Shown: piece after piece, positions 10,901 through 23,400 of the stretch
Position numbering within the stretch: the stretch's first letter is position 1
How the letters are laid out: every line of letters starts with the position of its first letter
From: Takakia lepidozioides
Taxonomy: Eukaryota; Streptophyta; Takakiopsida; Takakiales; Takakiaceae
Assembly: GCA_030704615.1 (NCBI GenBank)
Contig: CM060731.1
Span: forward strand, 67,498,756 to 67,562,755
Length of the DNA stretch: 64,000 nt
Direction of reading: 5' to 3'
Notes under the pieces: model-generated
The model's input: the letters and a program-made list of their open reading frames with translations, nothing else
Told to the model about the DNA's origin: nothing
Databases searched by the model: none
Position numbers and translations under genes: made by a program

Positions 10901-13900
10901 TCATTGGTTATAATAAATGGGCAGGTAAGATGTGTACTCTCAAGGCAGCCTCTGCCAAACGTGGTCAAAAAGGGGTCGGATTCTTTGTCCGTGATTTCTT
11001 GTTTGACAATTGTGAAATTATCAACAAGGGTTTGAGGTACGAGCATAGTATCTGGCTAAAACTGAATTTGAAGGGCGGCATGAGTACAAAGGACCTCTTT
11101 GTTGGTTGTGTTTACATGCCCACAGAGGGGACCCTTAGTGCTGACGCAGACAAGGCCTTCGAAGATGTAAAGCTGGACTGTGCTTCGTTCCTTGCCAAAG
11201 GTCAGGTGGTACTATTGGGGGACTTCAATGCCTGGGTGGGCAAAGGGATCCATCAGGACGATATCATTGGACCTTTTGGTGAGGACGAGCTGAATTTAAT
11301 GGCAGACGGTTAATTAACTGTCTAGAAGAGCTTCAGCTTTTGACCTTGAATAACAGGACAAGAGGTGACCAAGTGCAGTGGACTTGCTCAAGGATGTACT
11401 GTCTCCCCTCTGCTCTTCAATGTTTTCATCAATCAACTCCTTGAGGATGTGGAAAGTGAGGGATTTGGGTAAAGGGTGGGTGATACCACCATACCAGCCC
11501 TTATGTTTGCGGATGACTTCGCAGGCATAGGGGAGACTCCAACCAATCTCCAGGAGTTGATTGATTGCGTGAAGAGATACTTTGATCTTTGGGGGCTAGA
11601 GGCTAATGTCAGCAAATGTGCAGTGGTAGCATTCAACGACAGAGGAGAGGGAGGAAGTGATCTTAAGTGGCAGTGGGGTAGCCAAGAGATCCCGGTCCTC
11701 CCTTCCTACACTTACCTGGGCGTTGAGTTCTCCTCCAATTGTAATTGGGATGCACATATCCGGAAAGTTGTTCAAACTGGCAAGGGCAAAGCTCTGGGGC
11801 CCACTAAATTTTTCCACTGCAGAGGGGTCAACTCGGGGTGAGTTTGGCATTCCGTCCTTAAGCTCCCGACGAGATGAATTCAAGGTCAGATGGTGGGGTC
11901 AGCTGCAACATATGCCCAACACCAGATATCCTAAGTTAATCGACTCTATATCTTGGAAACAGGACCGCCCTGTCAAACAGGCTAAGTCCTGGCAGAAGAG
12001 AGTAGAAGAGATCCTCATGGACCTGGACCTGGATCCGCAAGTCTTGACCCTGCTGGATAAATCTGACTTAGATGCTGTAGTGTCCTCAGCCATGTCTGTT
12101 GCCATGAGATTGTCTGATGAAATTGAAGTTAGGCAGAAAACTTCCCTGAACTTGTTTCCAGTCTGTGACATGGGGGAGGACATCTTGGATGACCTCAAGG
12201 GTCTACCCACTCTCGGCACTAGACTGAAATTTAAACTCAGGGCAGGAAGCCTACCTTTGAACAGCAAACAGAAGCAGAGAGGAAAGGGAGAGTGCAATTG
12301 CCCTTTGTGTGGGCAATCTGAAGACAGTATTCATTTTCTGATACACTGTCCGGGGTTCTCTCACCAAAGAGACGCTCTCTTCAAATCTGAAGGGAATTGT
12401 GCCTGTACCCCTGTTTACCAACTTTGAAAGTCTCGAGGCTGAGCCAAAAGCCCAGGCCCTCCTGAGGCCTAGTTTTTGGGCAAATCACACACAGCAGATT
12501 GATGCTTGTGTGAAGGGATTTCTAGAGGATATCTGGAAATCCCGGATTAATTCTTTATATGGAGGTAAGTCTTACTACCAACGTCAGCTGGTGCAAATGA
12601 TTGCGTCCATCTTGATGCAGTGGTTTTTTCTGGAGGTTGGCACTTTGAACAACTCCTCAAAATTCTCAGCTTTTTGTATGAAATTTGGAAAGGAGTCTCC
12701 CTTGCTCCGTAAATAGCGAATGTCATCCCATGGATAACATTTTTGTCCACTCAGTGCATACACAAAGTACTAAGCTGCTGCCAACTAGGCTGTCTGTAAT
12801 TTAAGAAATTAATAGAACAGTCTGGTGCACATATGAGATAGTGAAAGCAAGTTGGCAAGAATTGTATCCTTACCAGTGCTCAGGGAGGCTACCTGGAGAT
12901 TTGAATGATGCTTTCCTTACCAGTAAATGTCTGTGTGGACACTGTTTATCTTCTGAGGTCACACAGTACTAGCTGCATACCAACTAGGCTGTGTTTCTTA
13001 AGACTGTTAATAGAACAAGAATGGTATCCACAGTTGGTCGAGGAGGCTGCTTGGAACTTGGAATGATACTTTCATAACCAGTAGAGTAAGTGCAAGTAGA
13101 ACCATCAACCTTGGCATAACCATACCATGTAAATTCATAGTTCCGCTCAAATGGCCTATGCATAGAGACTGGCATCTTATATGACAGATTTACTCAAATG
13201 CAAAGGCTTGTTACAGGCTCTGTGTGTGGTGGAAGCTGAAAACTTGAAAGCATTGGAGGAAGCAAGGAACGAGGAAGTGCAAGAAGTTTCTGACGTTGAA
13301 GAAAGTCGTAGTCATCATATGATGAGAGTCCTGCAGGATGGGTATGGACGATCTGTGGTACCAATTCTAGTGACTTAAGTAAAAATCATAAGTGGATGGT
13401 AGTTAGTGCACTGTGATTGGTTTAGCCTTGTCACATTGCATCTGCCGCTTGCTGTGTCTTAACAACCTAGCATCAAGATTTTATTAGGCGCTAATTCATC
13501 GCCAGATGTTGGTGTGCAGAGCAAGGTACCTTGTGCATAAAGAACTAGCAGAGAATGAAAGTTATCAAGAACTACTCAATGTCCAGCGATGTGCCCAAGA
13601 GCTTCTGGAGATTGTGGATCGAGGCATGACCTTGGCTGTTGAAAGAGAAAGGTATGTGAGTATCATCAATGCCTTAAGATGAATCACGTCAGTCCTCAAC
13701 AGTTGGCATATGAATGGTGTGTTGTTTGCAGTGTTCTTTTCAAACTTCTGTGACTAATTTAATGTCTTTTGCAGGATAACCATACATGACCCAGTTTGAA
13801 AGCATCCCATTGATTCTCAGTACCTGAAGCCTTTAGTGCGTCTCGTGACGTAATGTGTGACTAAGCTAGAAGCATCAATATGTAGAAGCTGTGGAGAGAT

Positions 13901-15032
13901 CAATACACAAATTGATTGCATCACTGCTTGATTTATTTTGTGCGTGTAGGATTAGGCCTGCTGCAGGCTTCAGCATACAGTTCCAGTCTGGAGCATGAAA
14001 TGCTTGATTAGGTTGACACCTTTTGCATTAAGCAAATGGTTCTATTGTTTTGCATCTTCAGATGGTGTAAGGAAGTAGGGTGGAATATCTTTAACACAAC
14101 TGATTATGTTCACTGGCTTTGCAGGCGGGCTGCAATCCAGCATGCAGCAGCCGCTACAGAGCGTCTAAGGGAGGTGGAAGCAATTGCAGAAGAAGAACGA
14201 ATCCTTTTTAAGACACAGATTGCTCGTTACAGACAGGAACAGGCAGCTTTGCGTGAAGAGCTCGTAAGGCTATCACCCTGAAGATTTCACCCTCCACATT
14301 CTTGTTTTCCTTCATGGAGGCAGAGCTAGGGTGACTGTCATGGATCTCTCCCTTGCCTATTAGACTCCTGTGCTGGCGGGTGCAGCTTTTACTAGTAGTT
14401 TATTTGAATTAATGTGATATGTCGTGTTCTGTACTCAGGAGAGTGAGAAGGATCGAACCACATGCCGAATTTGCTTTGCAAGGGTGAGCTACTGGCTTAA
14501 ACGTGGAAAATATTTGTGACTTGCAAGCATATCATAGTCCAAACGAGCAGTGTAGGTTTGGAGTGTTATATTCTCCTTTACTTTTCTATATGTGTATGTT
14601 TTCTGCTCCATAATCCAGGTAACTCTATGTTCTGTTTCTTTTATGTGTGCAGCCTCGGGATGTGTTACCCTTACCTTGCAGTAAGTCTTGTTTTTTATCC
14701 TCTTTTCATTCAATTTGACAAAACTGAATCAGAACCCTTGCTCCTTTCTAAATGGCACTCTTAAATTGGAAGTTTGTCTTTGTTTCTTCTCTCATGATTA
14801 GCCTTCTGGGTGGCTTCTCTGTTTGTCAGTCACGTCTGCAGGAAGATATTCTTTTGTGATGCAGTCTTCCCTTAAGATATGTAAGAATTGATCTCCTGCT
14901 GTTATGGTGTCCACAGTGCACTTCGACTACTGCAGCGTTTGCCTCGATGAACATCGGCGCCGTCGCAAGACCTGCCCAACTTGTAGAAGCCCAATCAGCG
15001 GAGTGCTGCACTACAACCTGAGGATCGGCTAG
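7981..15032 (+). CDS. Coiled-coil RING-HC finger protein, multi-exon
   Basis: The C-terminal exons join cleanly. They are 13188-13341, 13520-13651, 14125-14263, 14439-14483, 14653-14680 and 14917-15032, with phases that agree across each GT-AG junction. They encode charged helical segments (for example TERLREVEAIAEEER) and then a complete C3HC4 RING: CRIC, LPC-MHFDYC, SVC and CPTC, ending HYNLRIG. The RING is therefore split over three exons at the extreme C-terminus. RING-HC proteins normally act as E3 ubiquitin ligases, and the coiled coil would serve for dimerisation or substrate binding. The target is unknown. The 5' part is less sure: candidate exons are 7981-8196 (Arg/Ser-rich), about 8356-8585 (Glu-rich), about 9050-9095 and 9149-9200, and not every junction could be phased. 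A defective LINE lies in the intron between 9.2 and 13.19 kb, in the sense direction. Confidence 0.8.
9319..9525. repeat. CT microsatellites around a dispersed 47 bp core
   Basis: Three CT tracts (about 9319-9344, 9459-9472 and 9502-9523) surround an inverse-orientation copy of a short core that recurs in this window (complement of GCCGTAGCCTTGTGGCC at other sites; here GGCTACGGCAAACAACGTC). A more degenerate copy starts near 9395 with GGTCAATGGCCGCGAGG. Confidence 0.6.
9540..12716 (+). mobile_element. Defective non-LTR retrotransposon (LINE) in RING-gene intron
   Basis: An ORF1-like region (about 9822-10344, containing NRFDALDEVE) is followed by an APE-type endonuclease at about 10760-11313. 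The endonuclease shows LRLATFNFSGL, AGQETWE, GVGFFVRD and VVLLGDFNAWVG. A frameshift near 11298 is followed by the normal end of that domain. The sequence then jumps at about 11388 straight into reverse-transcriptase motif B (LAQGCTVSPLLFNVFI), so the RT fingers are deleted. A TAA lies at 11470-11472. The RT active site ALMFADD is present at about 11505, and the C-terminus has a CPLCGQ...H...HC zinc motif near 12300. The element cannot move by itself. Its exact ends and target duplication were not found, so the boundaries are approximate. Confidence 0.85.
10329..10690 (+). repeat. Three-copy tandem repeat inside the LINE
   Basis: Units beginning GGATTTGGTACTCTGAATGG start at 10329, 10470 and about 10600, giving spacings of 141 and 130 bp. 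Each contains TTTACACAAGACGA and a run close to GGGGTAATTGTCCCC. The block sits between the ORF1-like and endonuclease regions. The copies differ by small indels, so it is not a recent expansion. Confidence 0.85.
12717..13187. other. Remainder of RING-gene intron
   Basis: No coding signal. It holds two similar segments (about 12765-12930 and 12962-13090) sharing ACTAGGCTGT and AGGCTGC, which suggests a diverged duplication. Confidence 0.35.
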
Positions 15033-17417
15033 TTGCTCTTTCATCCACATGGTCTCGGTAGGGTCCTGGTGGGGAATCTGCCTCGTAATCATTGTATTGT
15101 TGAACTCTCAGGTTCTAAGTCCTGGACTTGCATTTCTCAATTTTCAGGTTATCAAAACAAAGCTGACACACCCATATAACCTTGTGGTTTGAAGTCTACA
15201 TCGAAACCCCAGAAGACATGCACACCTGCCCCCTCCCTCTTCTTCACAGTCTCTTGCTACTGATGTGGCTTGCATGCCTCAAGGAACATAGTGGTGCCAT
15301 AAATGCCAATTCAAAGTATGCACTATTGGTAAAGCTGTGTGAAAACACCCCTTGATGCTCACCGCGTAATTGTTCCAGGTCCTTAACCTGTAACATACAA
15401 CAACATATATGGGCTTCCTTAACCAGTACAGTGGATAACCCTCCCTCACCCGGGTAGAGTGCCCTCTAACCATTTTCCTAATGAGCTTCCTTGTTTTTGA
15501 AACTGTTTTCTCTAAATTTAGCTGATGACATTGAAATCCCTCTTCTCTCCCACCCAGTTCAGCTCTCATATTGCTTAACATTTCCTGGAGCATATATCCA
15601 GATATCTCTCGTGCAAGTGCCAAGGAGGAGGGCCCCGCACTGTGATTCCAACGTAGGGCTGGGAAGCACCCACCCGGTCTTGGCACATGCGAATCATCCT
15701 TCCCTTTTCGGATGCCGTTTTCCCAATTATTGGCTCTGTGCTCGCCATGCCGCCTCTATGTGCGGCCGGTTATACAATATGTTACTTACTTTTGTCAACA
15801 TATGTGTCAGTCAGGAAGAAATTCTTTGCCACAATGAGTCTCTCACTTAGATCTGAGGGCGGTGCAGGTGAGGCATGTGCCCCTCATGTTTACACCTTGC
15901 TTTATCGCTCTTATTATCTTTGATGGAAAGGGAGATAAACCCAAGGGACCGCCTGCAAATTGGGCCCCTTGACTATCGTGAGAGGAGAAAGTATCTGAGC
16001 ACAAGGCGGAGAAGATTACACCACACCACCCAGTAAGGTGGCAGGATTTGAACACAGAATCACCTGGGTACTCCTAGTGAACTATCCAACTGAGCTACCG
16101 ACTATTGCTGACAATATTCATGTGAAAGCGAGGTATTTAAGGGTTGTGGATAGATATAAAATAGATATGCAAGTGGATAGATATCAAATAGATATATAAA
16201 CGTTTTGTGGTGGATCGTGGGTGAAGCCTAAGGCCGAGTTTCGCCAGAACTGGTTACAGTTACGGATATGGCGATACTGGGCGAAACCTCCCACTCACTT
16301 TCCTTACTTGTCCCTACAAACGGCTACGATTGAGTCGCTGGTAGATCGAACGGCTACGGTTGCAGTGTCAAGTATCCCGCCAAAAGAGTTTGAGGACATC
16401 TTGGAGTCGACGACTCCATTGCTTGACACGTGGCAGGCATGCCTTTTCCGGCGACCGATTAGAGTCGGGAGGTGACCCGACCAATCTGGCACGTGCGATA
16501 ATTACTTGACGGTAAGTGAGTTGGTGTCAGTGACATTTTCAAATCCTGCCAGTTTACTTGCGTCACTAATTAGGGCGGGGTTCTCACTGAGCGAGGAAGG
16601 TGTTACTAAATTATCTTCGTTGTGGATACGAGGCTGCTCGTTGTGGAGGCCGAGTAGTGTCGGAGCTCCTCTCCCTCCGTGCCGTCTCACTGCTTAGAAG
16701 TTAGATGCCATTGTGTGTGTGCAGATCTGTGATCTCTCCCTCACGGTGAAGCTCAATTCATGTCCTTCTCCGAGATTTTCCTTATGCTTTCTCTTTAGGA
16801 TGGAATTGTCGGTTCCGATCTTTATGGCGCATCGGTCGTAATTTGATACTGATTGCACACTCTCGTACTTCCGGCCCTAATCGACTCAGTGGCGATCGTT
16901 CAAGCTAGTTGATGGCTTCTTGGCTAAGATGTTGAGCCCCTCCTTGGTGATGTCCAACGTGACTTGAAGAGAACGTTACCTTCTTGACGTCGCATTTCTT
17001 GTGGTCCGTTTCTGTATCTCGAGATCTTCCCTCTCCCTAGAGGGACCTATGTCGGTGTGGATCAGTGTGGCTATCTTGCGCCTCAAGTCAATTGCTACTT
17101 TGGGAGGTTTTCCTGCTGGATGACGTATCTTGTCATCTGTTGACAGGGTATGTATGTGCTCGTCTCCCCGGTTATTTCTTGAGGTTCTTCTGAGGTGCTC
17201 GAAGTTTTGTTAGCAGATCCGCGATTGGCGTGCAATTCCTTGTGGGAGGGATCAGAGTGTGAGGTATCAAAGGGCATTTCGCTTCTCTTGGCATTTTTCG
17301 AGTCTGAGGCCGCTCGGTATTGCAATTTTTTCCCAGCTTAACAGTATAGACCGATTATGCGGATGGATAAGCGGAGGTAGCCGCAAGGGCAGGATAAAAC
17401 GACTGGTCCAGGCTTAC
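15033..17417. other. Intergenic region between RING and LRB genes
   Basis: No supported gene. It contains the RING gene's 3' region, a tRNA-like repeat head at 16035-16104 and a small AT-rich duplication at about 16148-16200 (GTGGATAGATAT twice). A long 5' untranslated or promoter region for the BTB gene follows from about 16.7 kb. Confidence 0.4.
16035..16104 (-). repeat. tRNA-like sequence, probable SINE head or tRNA pseudogene
   Basis: On the minus strand an A-box-like TAGCTCAGTTGG is followed about 45 bases later by a B-box-like GTGTTCAAATCC. The bases that should pair as the acceptor stem do not match (5' ATAGTCG against 3' TGCCACC), so a working tRNA is unlikely. Internal RNA polymerase III promoter boxes are the usual mark of tRNA-derived SINEs. 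Confidence 0.45.
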
Positions 17418-20400
17418 ATGGAGCATGAAGGAGCCCATAGCGGGGGCGCATCAGCTCCCCCAAATTTTACGTTCGCGTTCAATGACAGCAATTTCTCAGA
17501 TCGCGTGCTGCGTATTGATATCTTGGCTGGCCCACCGGACAAACCAGATGGGGTTAGCTCAAGTGCAAGGCATAAGAAACGGCGGCGGGGAGATCGCAGT
17601 ACCGAGGCAGGTTCGTTCTCTTTCACTCTCACAGGACTGCAATGCTCTACAGGCAGCGGGGTGACAGTTATTGCTTGTTTATTGTCTGTGGCATGTCAGT
17701 CTATTTCCTTTCCTTATGGCACCTGCTAAGATCATTGTTATATGCTGGAAGACCTAATCACCAGAGTTATAGGCTGTCAAAGGCGATTTTAGGTTAAGTT
17801 AGGTTAGGAGGCTGCAAGGTTCAGATATGTATGATTTGAACGTTCGCCTGTCGTTGAATGCCAGCCATACGAGTGTTGGTACCACCATTCGCCTTGCGCA
17901 CCGCACCATCTTTGCGTGTATCTAGATGTTGAAAGTTCCTGGGTCTTTTTGCTGAGGGTAGGTTTGTTAACACTTCTTAAGGCAGCTCAACACCTTGGAA
18001 GAGCAATTTGGAACTTCCTTGTCTCTGCATTGACAAGTGTCCTGAATGGAACTGTATTTGCAAAGAGTGTGAGAACATCATGTGAAGTGAACGCAGTTTT
18101 AAGCTCTTTGGCATGTCAGCTGTGTCACAGCAGCACTTGATTGATCGATTGATTTGGAAGCCAATCTTTCTTCTAAGCCGTCTTAGACCACTATAGTGGT
18201 GGACTTTTTGGTGCATGCAAGATGGCATGTTTGTCATGAGCATCTCTTATTTATATTGGAAAGCCATTTAGGGTTTGCCATTGCCTTAGAGCCATTTTCA
18301 CACGACACCATCAAGAAAGAAGCAGGGAAGGAAGATTGGATGACAGAAAATCTGACACCTACTTCTCTTTCTCTTTTATCGCAAGCTTTCTCGGTTGTTA
18401 TCGTACCTTACCTGCTTCTTCACAGGAAGGAAGTTTTAAATGGGTTTTCTGTTTCTCTCATCCCCTAATAGAGGAGGTTGTTCTTCGGGCTGGGCCCAGT
18501 TTTGGAGGGGGTTTCCAAGCTGCTAGGTTCCACAGAAGGACAGCAGACCGAGGGACAGGAAGAGCAGATCATGCTTGGCACTCAACATGACACTGATGAT
18601 ATGGCACCAAATGACTGTACTGAGGAAGAAGCTGTGGCTATGGTTGAATCACCAGGTGAAGGCAATGCCATGCTATCAAGCCCTGGAGGTACTTCCCTTC
18701 TCTATTACATGATGCATTCACCTGTGTCCACAAGCAAGGTGCAGTTTGTAATATTTTGTTCTTCTTTCCTTTTCTTTATTCTGTGGTAGCTCCTTGTAAA
18801 ATCAATGCCCAAAACCATTCAACAGCAAGAAATTGTGACAAAACCTACACACTGTCCAAACAATTATCCTGTTCCAGACCTAGCATCATGGTAAAGGACA
18901 ATCTTGTCAAGAATACCATCCTCAAAGCTTGCCATGGAAAGCTGATAAAACCAGGCTTGAATTATAACCGATGAATAGCAACTTGAATTGGTAACCCCCC
19001 TCTCGCGTATTCTCCCACCACATAAAAGCTCGAGACAGTCCCTTTCATTGGTCAGAATGCATTTTGGACTGCAGGGCTCAGAAACCCCAGCTATTTTACT
19101 CTAAAAGGCGAAGATTTGCTGCATAGCTTGAACCACTAAGGGCATCCAGGTGACAACCTCTAGTCTATGCTATATGAAAATTCGAGGACCAACCTTACAA
19201 AGTTCTACTTTTCTCTTAGAAAGATTAAGCTTCTGCAGCTGGAAATGATTGTTAAGTTCAGGGGTTTTGGGCAATCTGCACCTGAAAGTAGTTGAACACT
19301 TATGGCTGTCTTCTTCGAGATTTGGTTGACCAATTGTTCCTCTCCCTGAAAAGACCTTGCTGCTACAAGCCCTCCAGGGTTTATCTAGCTCAGTGAAGGT
19401 GGTTTTCAGGAATTTGCGCCTTTCGCTTGTGCTCTGTAGACTTGTGGAACACTGTTTTGGAAAATACAGAAAAGAAGTCGGGTCAACTAAATCAGCTCAA
19501 TAGCAAGCTAACACGTTGTTTACAGATTTGATCTCGAGGGTGATGCACCTTTACAAGTTAGTGTGGCAGGGGAGAATGTTCCAGTGAATAAAAATGACTA
19601 GTGAAAACTGAGGTGTTGCTTTGTGTGACCTTCAACACCTTGTCTTTGCCACCTTCCAAACTTAATGGCAGGATAAAAACATTAACCTTGCAGAGGATAA
19701 AAATATCACTCCTCTGAAAGCATGGGCTTCCTTTGACTGATGCTATCTAGGAGTCTGAGCAGACACAGAGACAGAAATACCCAGGACTTTGTCATTGAGG
19801 GCAATGACTGATTTTGAAGGGGTAGCGAATGTCACAGCCTAGATTGGCAGAAGTCAGTTATTTGCTTAAGCAAAGCCATATACGGTAAAAGTATAATAGA
19901 GACTTCAGCAAAGGCAGAATTGCAAAAGCCTAAGAAAGGCTAGTCAGCCAAGTAAAGCAAAGAATGTACTCATAAGACGTTGTTTGCCGTAGCCTTGTGG
20001 CCATTGACCCCCAAGTAAAGCAAAGAGTAAGCTTGAAGAGCAAGAAAAGAGATCAGGAATAGCTAAGCCTGGAAATCATTAGAGCAAGGGGGTGAGACCT
20101 CGAGGAGTACTTACAGGCTGAGTCTAGGACAGAGAGCAGAGAGAGAACTCAAGGACAGGTGGTCGTAGAGAGAGTTACAGTTAGAGCTTGTTACTAAGAG
20201 TCTTGAGGCAGAGCAAGAGCAAGGCATACTTAGCACCAGGAGAGTGTTTTGGGAAACAAGGAGCTCCACTCTCGTCATCCACAGACTCTTAGGTTTTGGT
20301 ACAGATGTTGAGGTGTCTTTCAAAGGCAAGACATTGGAGTCGATGTTGACGTAACCTGATTTTGATTGCAGCGGATGATGGTGGGCCATTCATTGGCTCA

Positions 20401-23400
20401 TGGAACACGGAGACAGCCACAGTTCTTTGGACTAAGACAGTACACATTAGCTCTGCAATTTTGGCTGCAAAAAGTCCTTACTTCTATAAGGTAGGGTAAG
20501 CTTGCTCTGCTTTTCTCCAGCAACAACTCATCTACTTGTGTCCTGGCCTAGTAGACATAAATGTGGATAAGCATGAATTTCTAGCCTGTATCATGTATCA
20601 CTCCACTCATGTAGATCTCATCAGTAGAGCTGCAATTACACACCCCAATGTAATCTCTTCATGTTCCCGAAGTCCATAAGAGACGTGGAAGGTGGGAAAG
20701 GGAGGAAGAGGAAGAGGACCAGCAACATTACCACCTGATGGTTACCTGAAGCTGATGGCCTGCAGATGCTGGCCTTCCATAGCATTGACATGGAGATTAA
20801 TGGCCAGATGTGAGTGCAATGAGTGATTGTAATGCAGAATCTGTAAATGTGATATACTTGAATTTTACAACCCAACAAGCTGGGATGGCTTAAACGAACA
20901 GATGCTTTACCAGTCTTGATCTTTTTCGTGTACGTTGCAATGTTTGTTTCATGGGCGAAGCTTTTCTCAAATGGGATGAGGGAGTCGGAACAACGGGATG
21001 TCAACTTGCGTATCACTGCTTCTGGTCAGGCTCCTTCATGATGCAATTGTGTCTCAGAAAGCGTTATTTTGTCTCTTTACATGATTTGTTGTATTTCTGA
21101 GACCTTAGCAGTTTGTGGAGTAGCACAATGCACTAGGTTCACTAGATCCCATACAATGTTCCGTGGGAAGAGGTGCACAACCTCCAATTGTATTGCAACA
21201 AGGGAATGATCATAGGAGCCAACTTATCTTGCAATAACACATTTTCTACTTTGATGGGACTAAATATTCAGATGCTCTCGTTGGGCTTGCAATTTTTAAA
21301 TGTTGTGGGTTTCAATTATGCGTAACAGAAAATGTTTGGTTGCGGGCAAGAATTGAGGTTTTCCTCGCATGTTGTTGACATATGGAGCACCACTTGTAGG
21401 ATTCATTGTTGTAGGGGAACTCATTGGGAACTTGGGTACCCACTCTGTCTGCAGAGGAGACATCATTGATGGACTTGCTGCAGTTTATGTACAGTGGAAG
21501 GGTTCAGGCCAGCACAGCAGCCACTGTGTTGGATGTGTTAATGGCAGCTGATAAGTATGAGGTGGCCTCGTGCATGAGGTATTGCAGCCGATTACTGCGG
21601 AACATGCCTATGACTGCTGAGTCAGCATTGCTATATCTTGATCTCCCGTCTAGTGTACTCCTTGCAGAGGCTGTCCAACCATTAACTGATGCTGCACGTT
21701 CCTACTTAGCAACTCGGTTCAAGGACATTAACAGGTAATTTTTTCCACCTGCACTATAACACCGAGGTAGACTAGCAGGAGTAATGATTGTTCAAAGCCA
21801 CCAAGTTATCTATATTGTCATAGTGCCCATGGACACAGAGAACGATGCTGTTAGGGCAGTTGGCAGCCACATCACAAGCTTACTGTCTCTTACTCCATTC
21901 TCTTTATCTGCCCTGGTGTGTCCCCGCTGCTGTAGAGATTATTAATTTTCATGAAGTTGTTGGAACCTTTCTGAGAAACAGTTCTGGGGAGGGTATGTAG
22001 ACACCACTGACCCACCCTCCTTATATTGAGCTTGACAGCTGTACGAACTCCTGGGCTAGGATGCTAGTATTCCCCAGAGTAGGAATTATTTAATAGTGGG
22101 GCGTATTCCAGTTGCTAATTAATAGAGGATGCTGGGATGGGTACAGGTATGTTGAAGATGTGATGAGCTTGCCTTTGCCAGGAGTTGAAGCGGTACTTTC
22201 AAGTGATGACTTGCAAGTTGCAAATGAGGATGCCGTATATGATTTTGCAATAAGGTGGGCACGCCACCACTACAGCAAACTGGAAGACCGGCGTGAAGTT
22301 CTGGGCTCCAGACTAGTGTGGCTGATTCGCTTTCCAATGATGTCAAGTCGGAAGCTCCGAAAAGTGCTCAGCTGCAATGACTTTGAACATGAACTGGCAT
22401 CCAAATTGGTACTGGAGGCCTTGTTCTTCAGGGCTGAAGCACCCCACCGGCAACGGCAGCTAGCCCTGGAGGAAACTTTGCACAAACGATACAGTGAACG
22501 GGCCTACAAGTACCGACCAGTCAAAGTTGTTGAGTTTGACACACCTTACCAGCAATGTCTCGTCTTTCTTGACCTCAAGATTGACGAATGTCGTGTCCTA
22601 TACCCTCAGGGGCGGGTCTATTCCCAGGCTTTCCATTTGGGTGGACAGGGCTTCTTCTTGTCTGCGCATTGCAACTTAGATCAGCAGGGCCAATTCAAAT
22701 GCTTTGGTCTCTTTTTGGGGATGCAGGTCAGTACCTCCTTTGCTTGCTCTTGCCGACTATGAAGTGAGTGTAACTATAGCATATCAAAGTAGTTGTACCT
22801 CTTTCTCTCTCCCTCTCGGTCCCCCTGCACGTGCAGGTCAGTTTGCCCCAGGAACCTTCCTTTCAGTGTCAGGTACAAGCATAATTTTTTTAAATTTGAC
22901 CAGCTCTTAAACAGTTACCTCTCTCGCTTTCTGTTACAAAGCTACAGCGTCTGGTGCATTAGTAAGGCAGTAGAGCTTCTGAATTTATCTACCAGTTGAG
23001 GAAGGGTTGTTTTTTAGCAGGGACTATTACCTTGGAGGATAACTTCTAGCCAACTTTGACAGGGAATCTGAAGGGCTCGAGTCCAGATGTCAAGCTAATA
23101 ATAGCTGCAATAAGGTAGAAGCTCTTTTACTAAGATGCGAACCTACTATCCACACTATGTCCATGGGTGAGGGGTCTATGGCTAGAAGGCTACGGCAAAA
23201 AAGTCTCATGAGTACATTCTCTCTCCCTCTCTCACTCCCTTTCTCTCTTTCTTATCAATATATAAGGGCCTTTTCCCCTATCAACAGAAAGAATAGATGC
23301 TTCGGTCTCCACATGAGAGAGGAGAGACAGAGAGAGAGACAAAGAGAGAGAATGTGCTCATAAGACTTAGCTTGCCGTAGCCTTGTGGCCATAGACCTTG

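Noticed and set aside
16035-16104. Functional tRNA gene
   Set aside because: A and B boxes are present but the acceptor stem does not pair, so it is called a SINE head or pseudogene instead.
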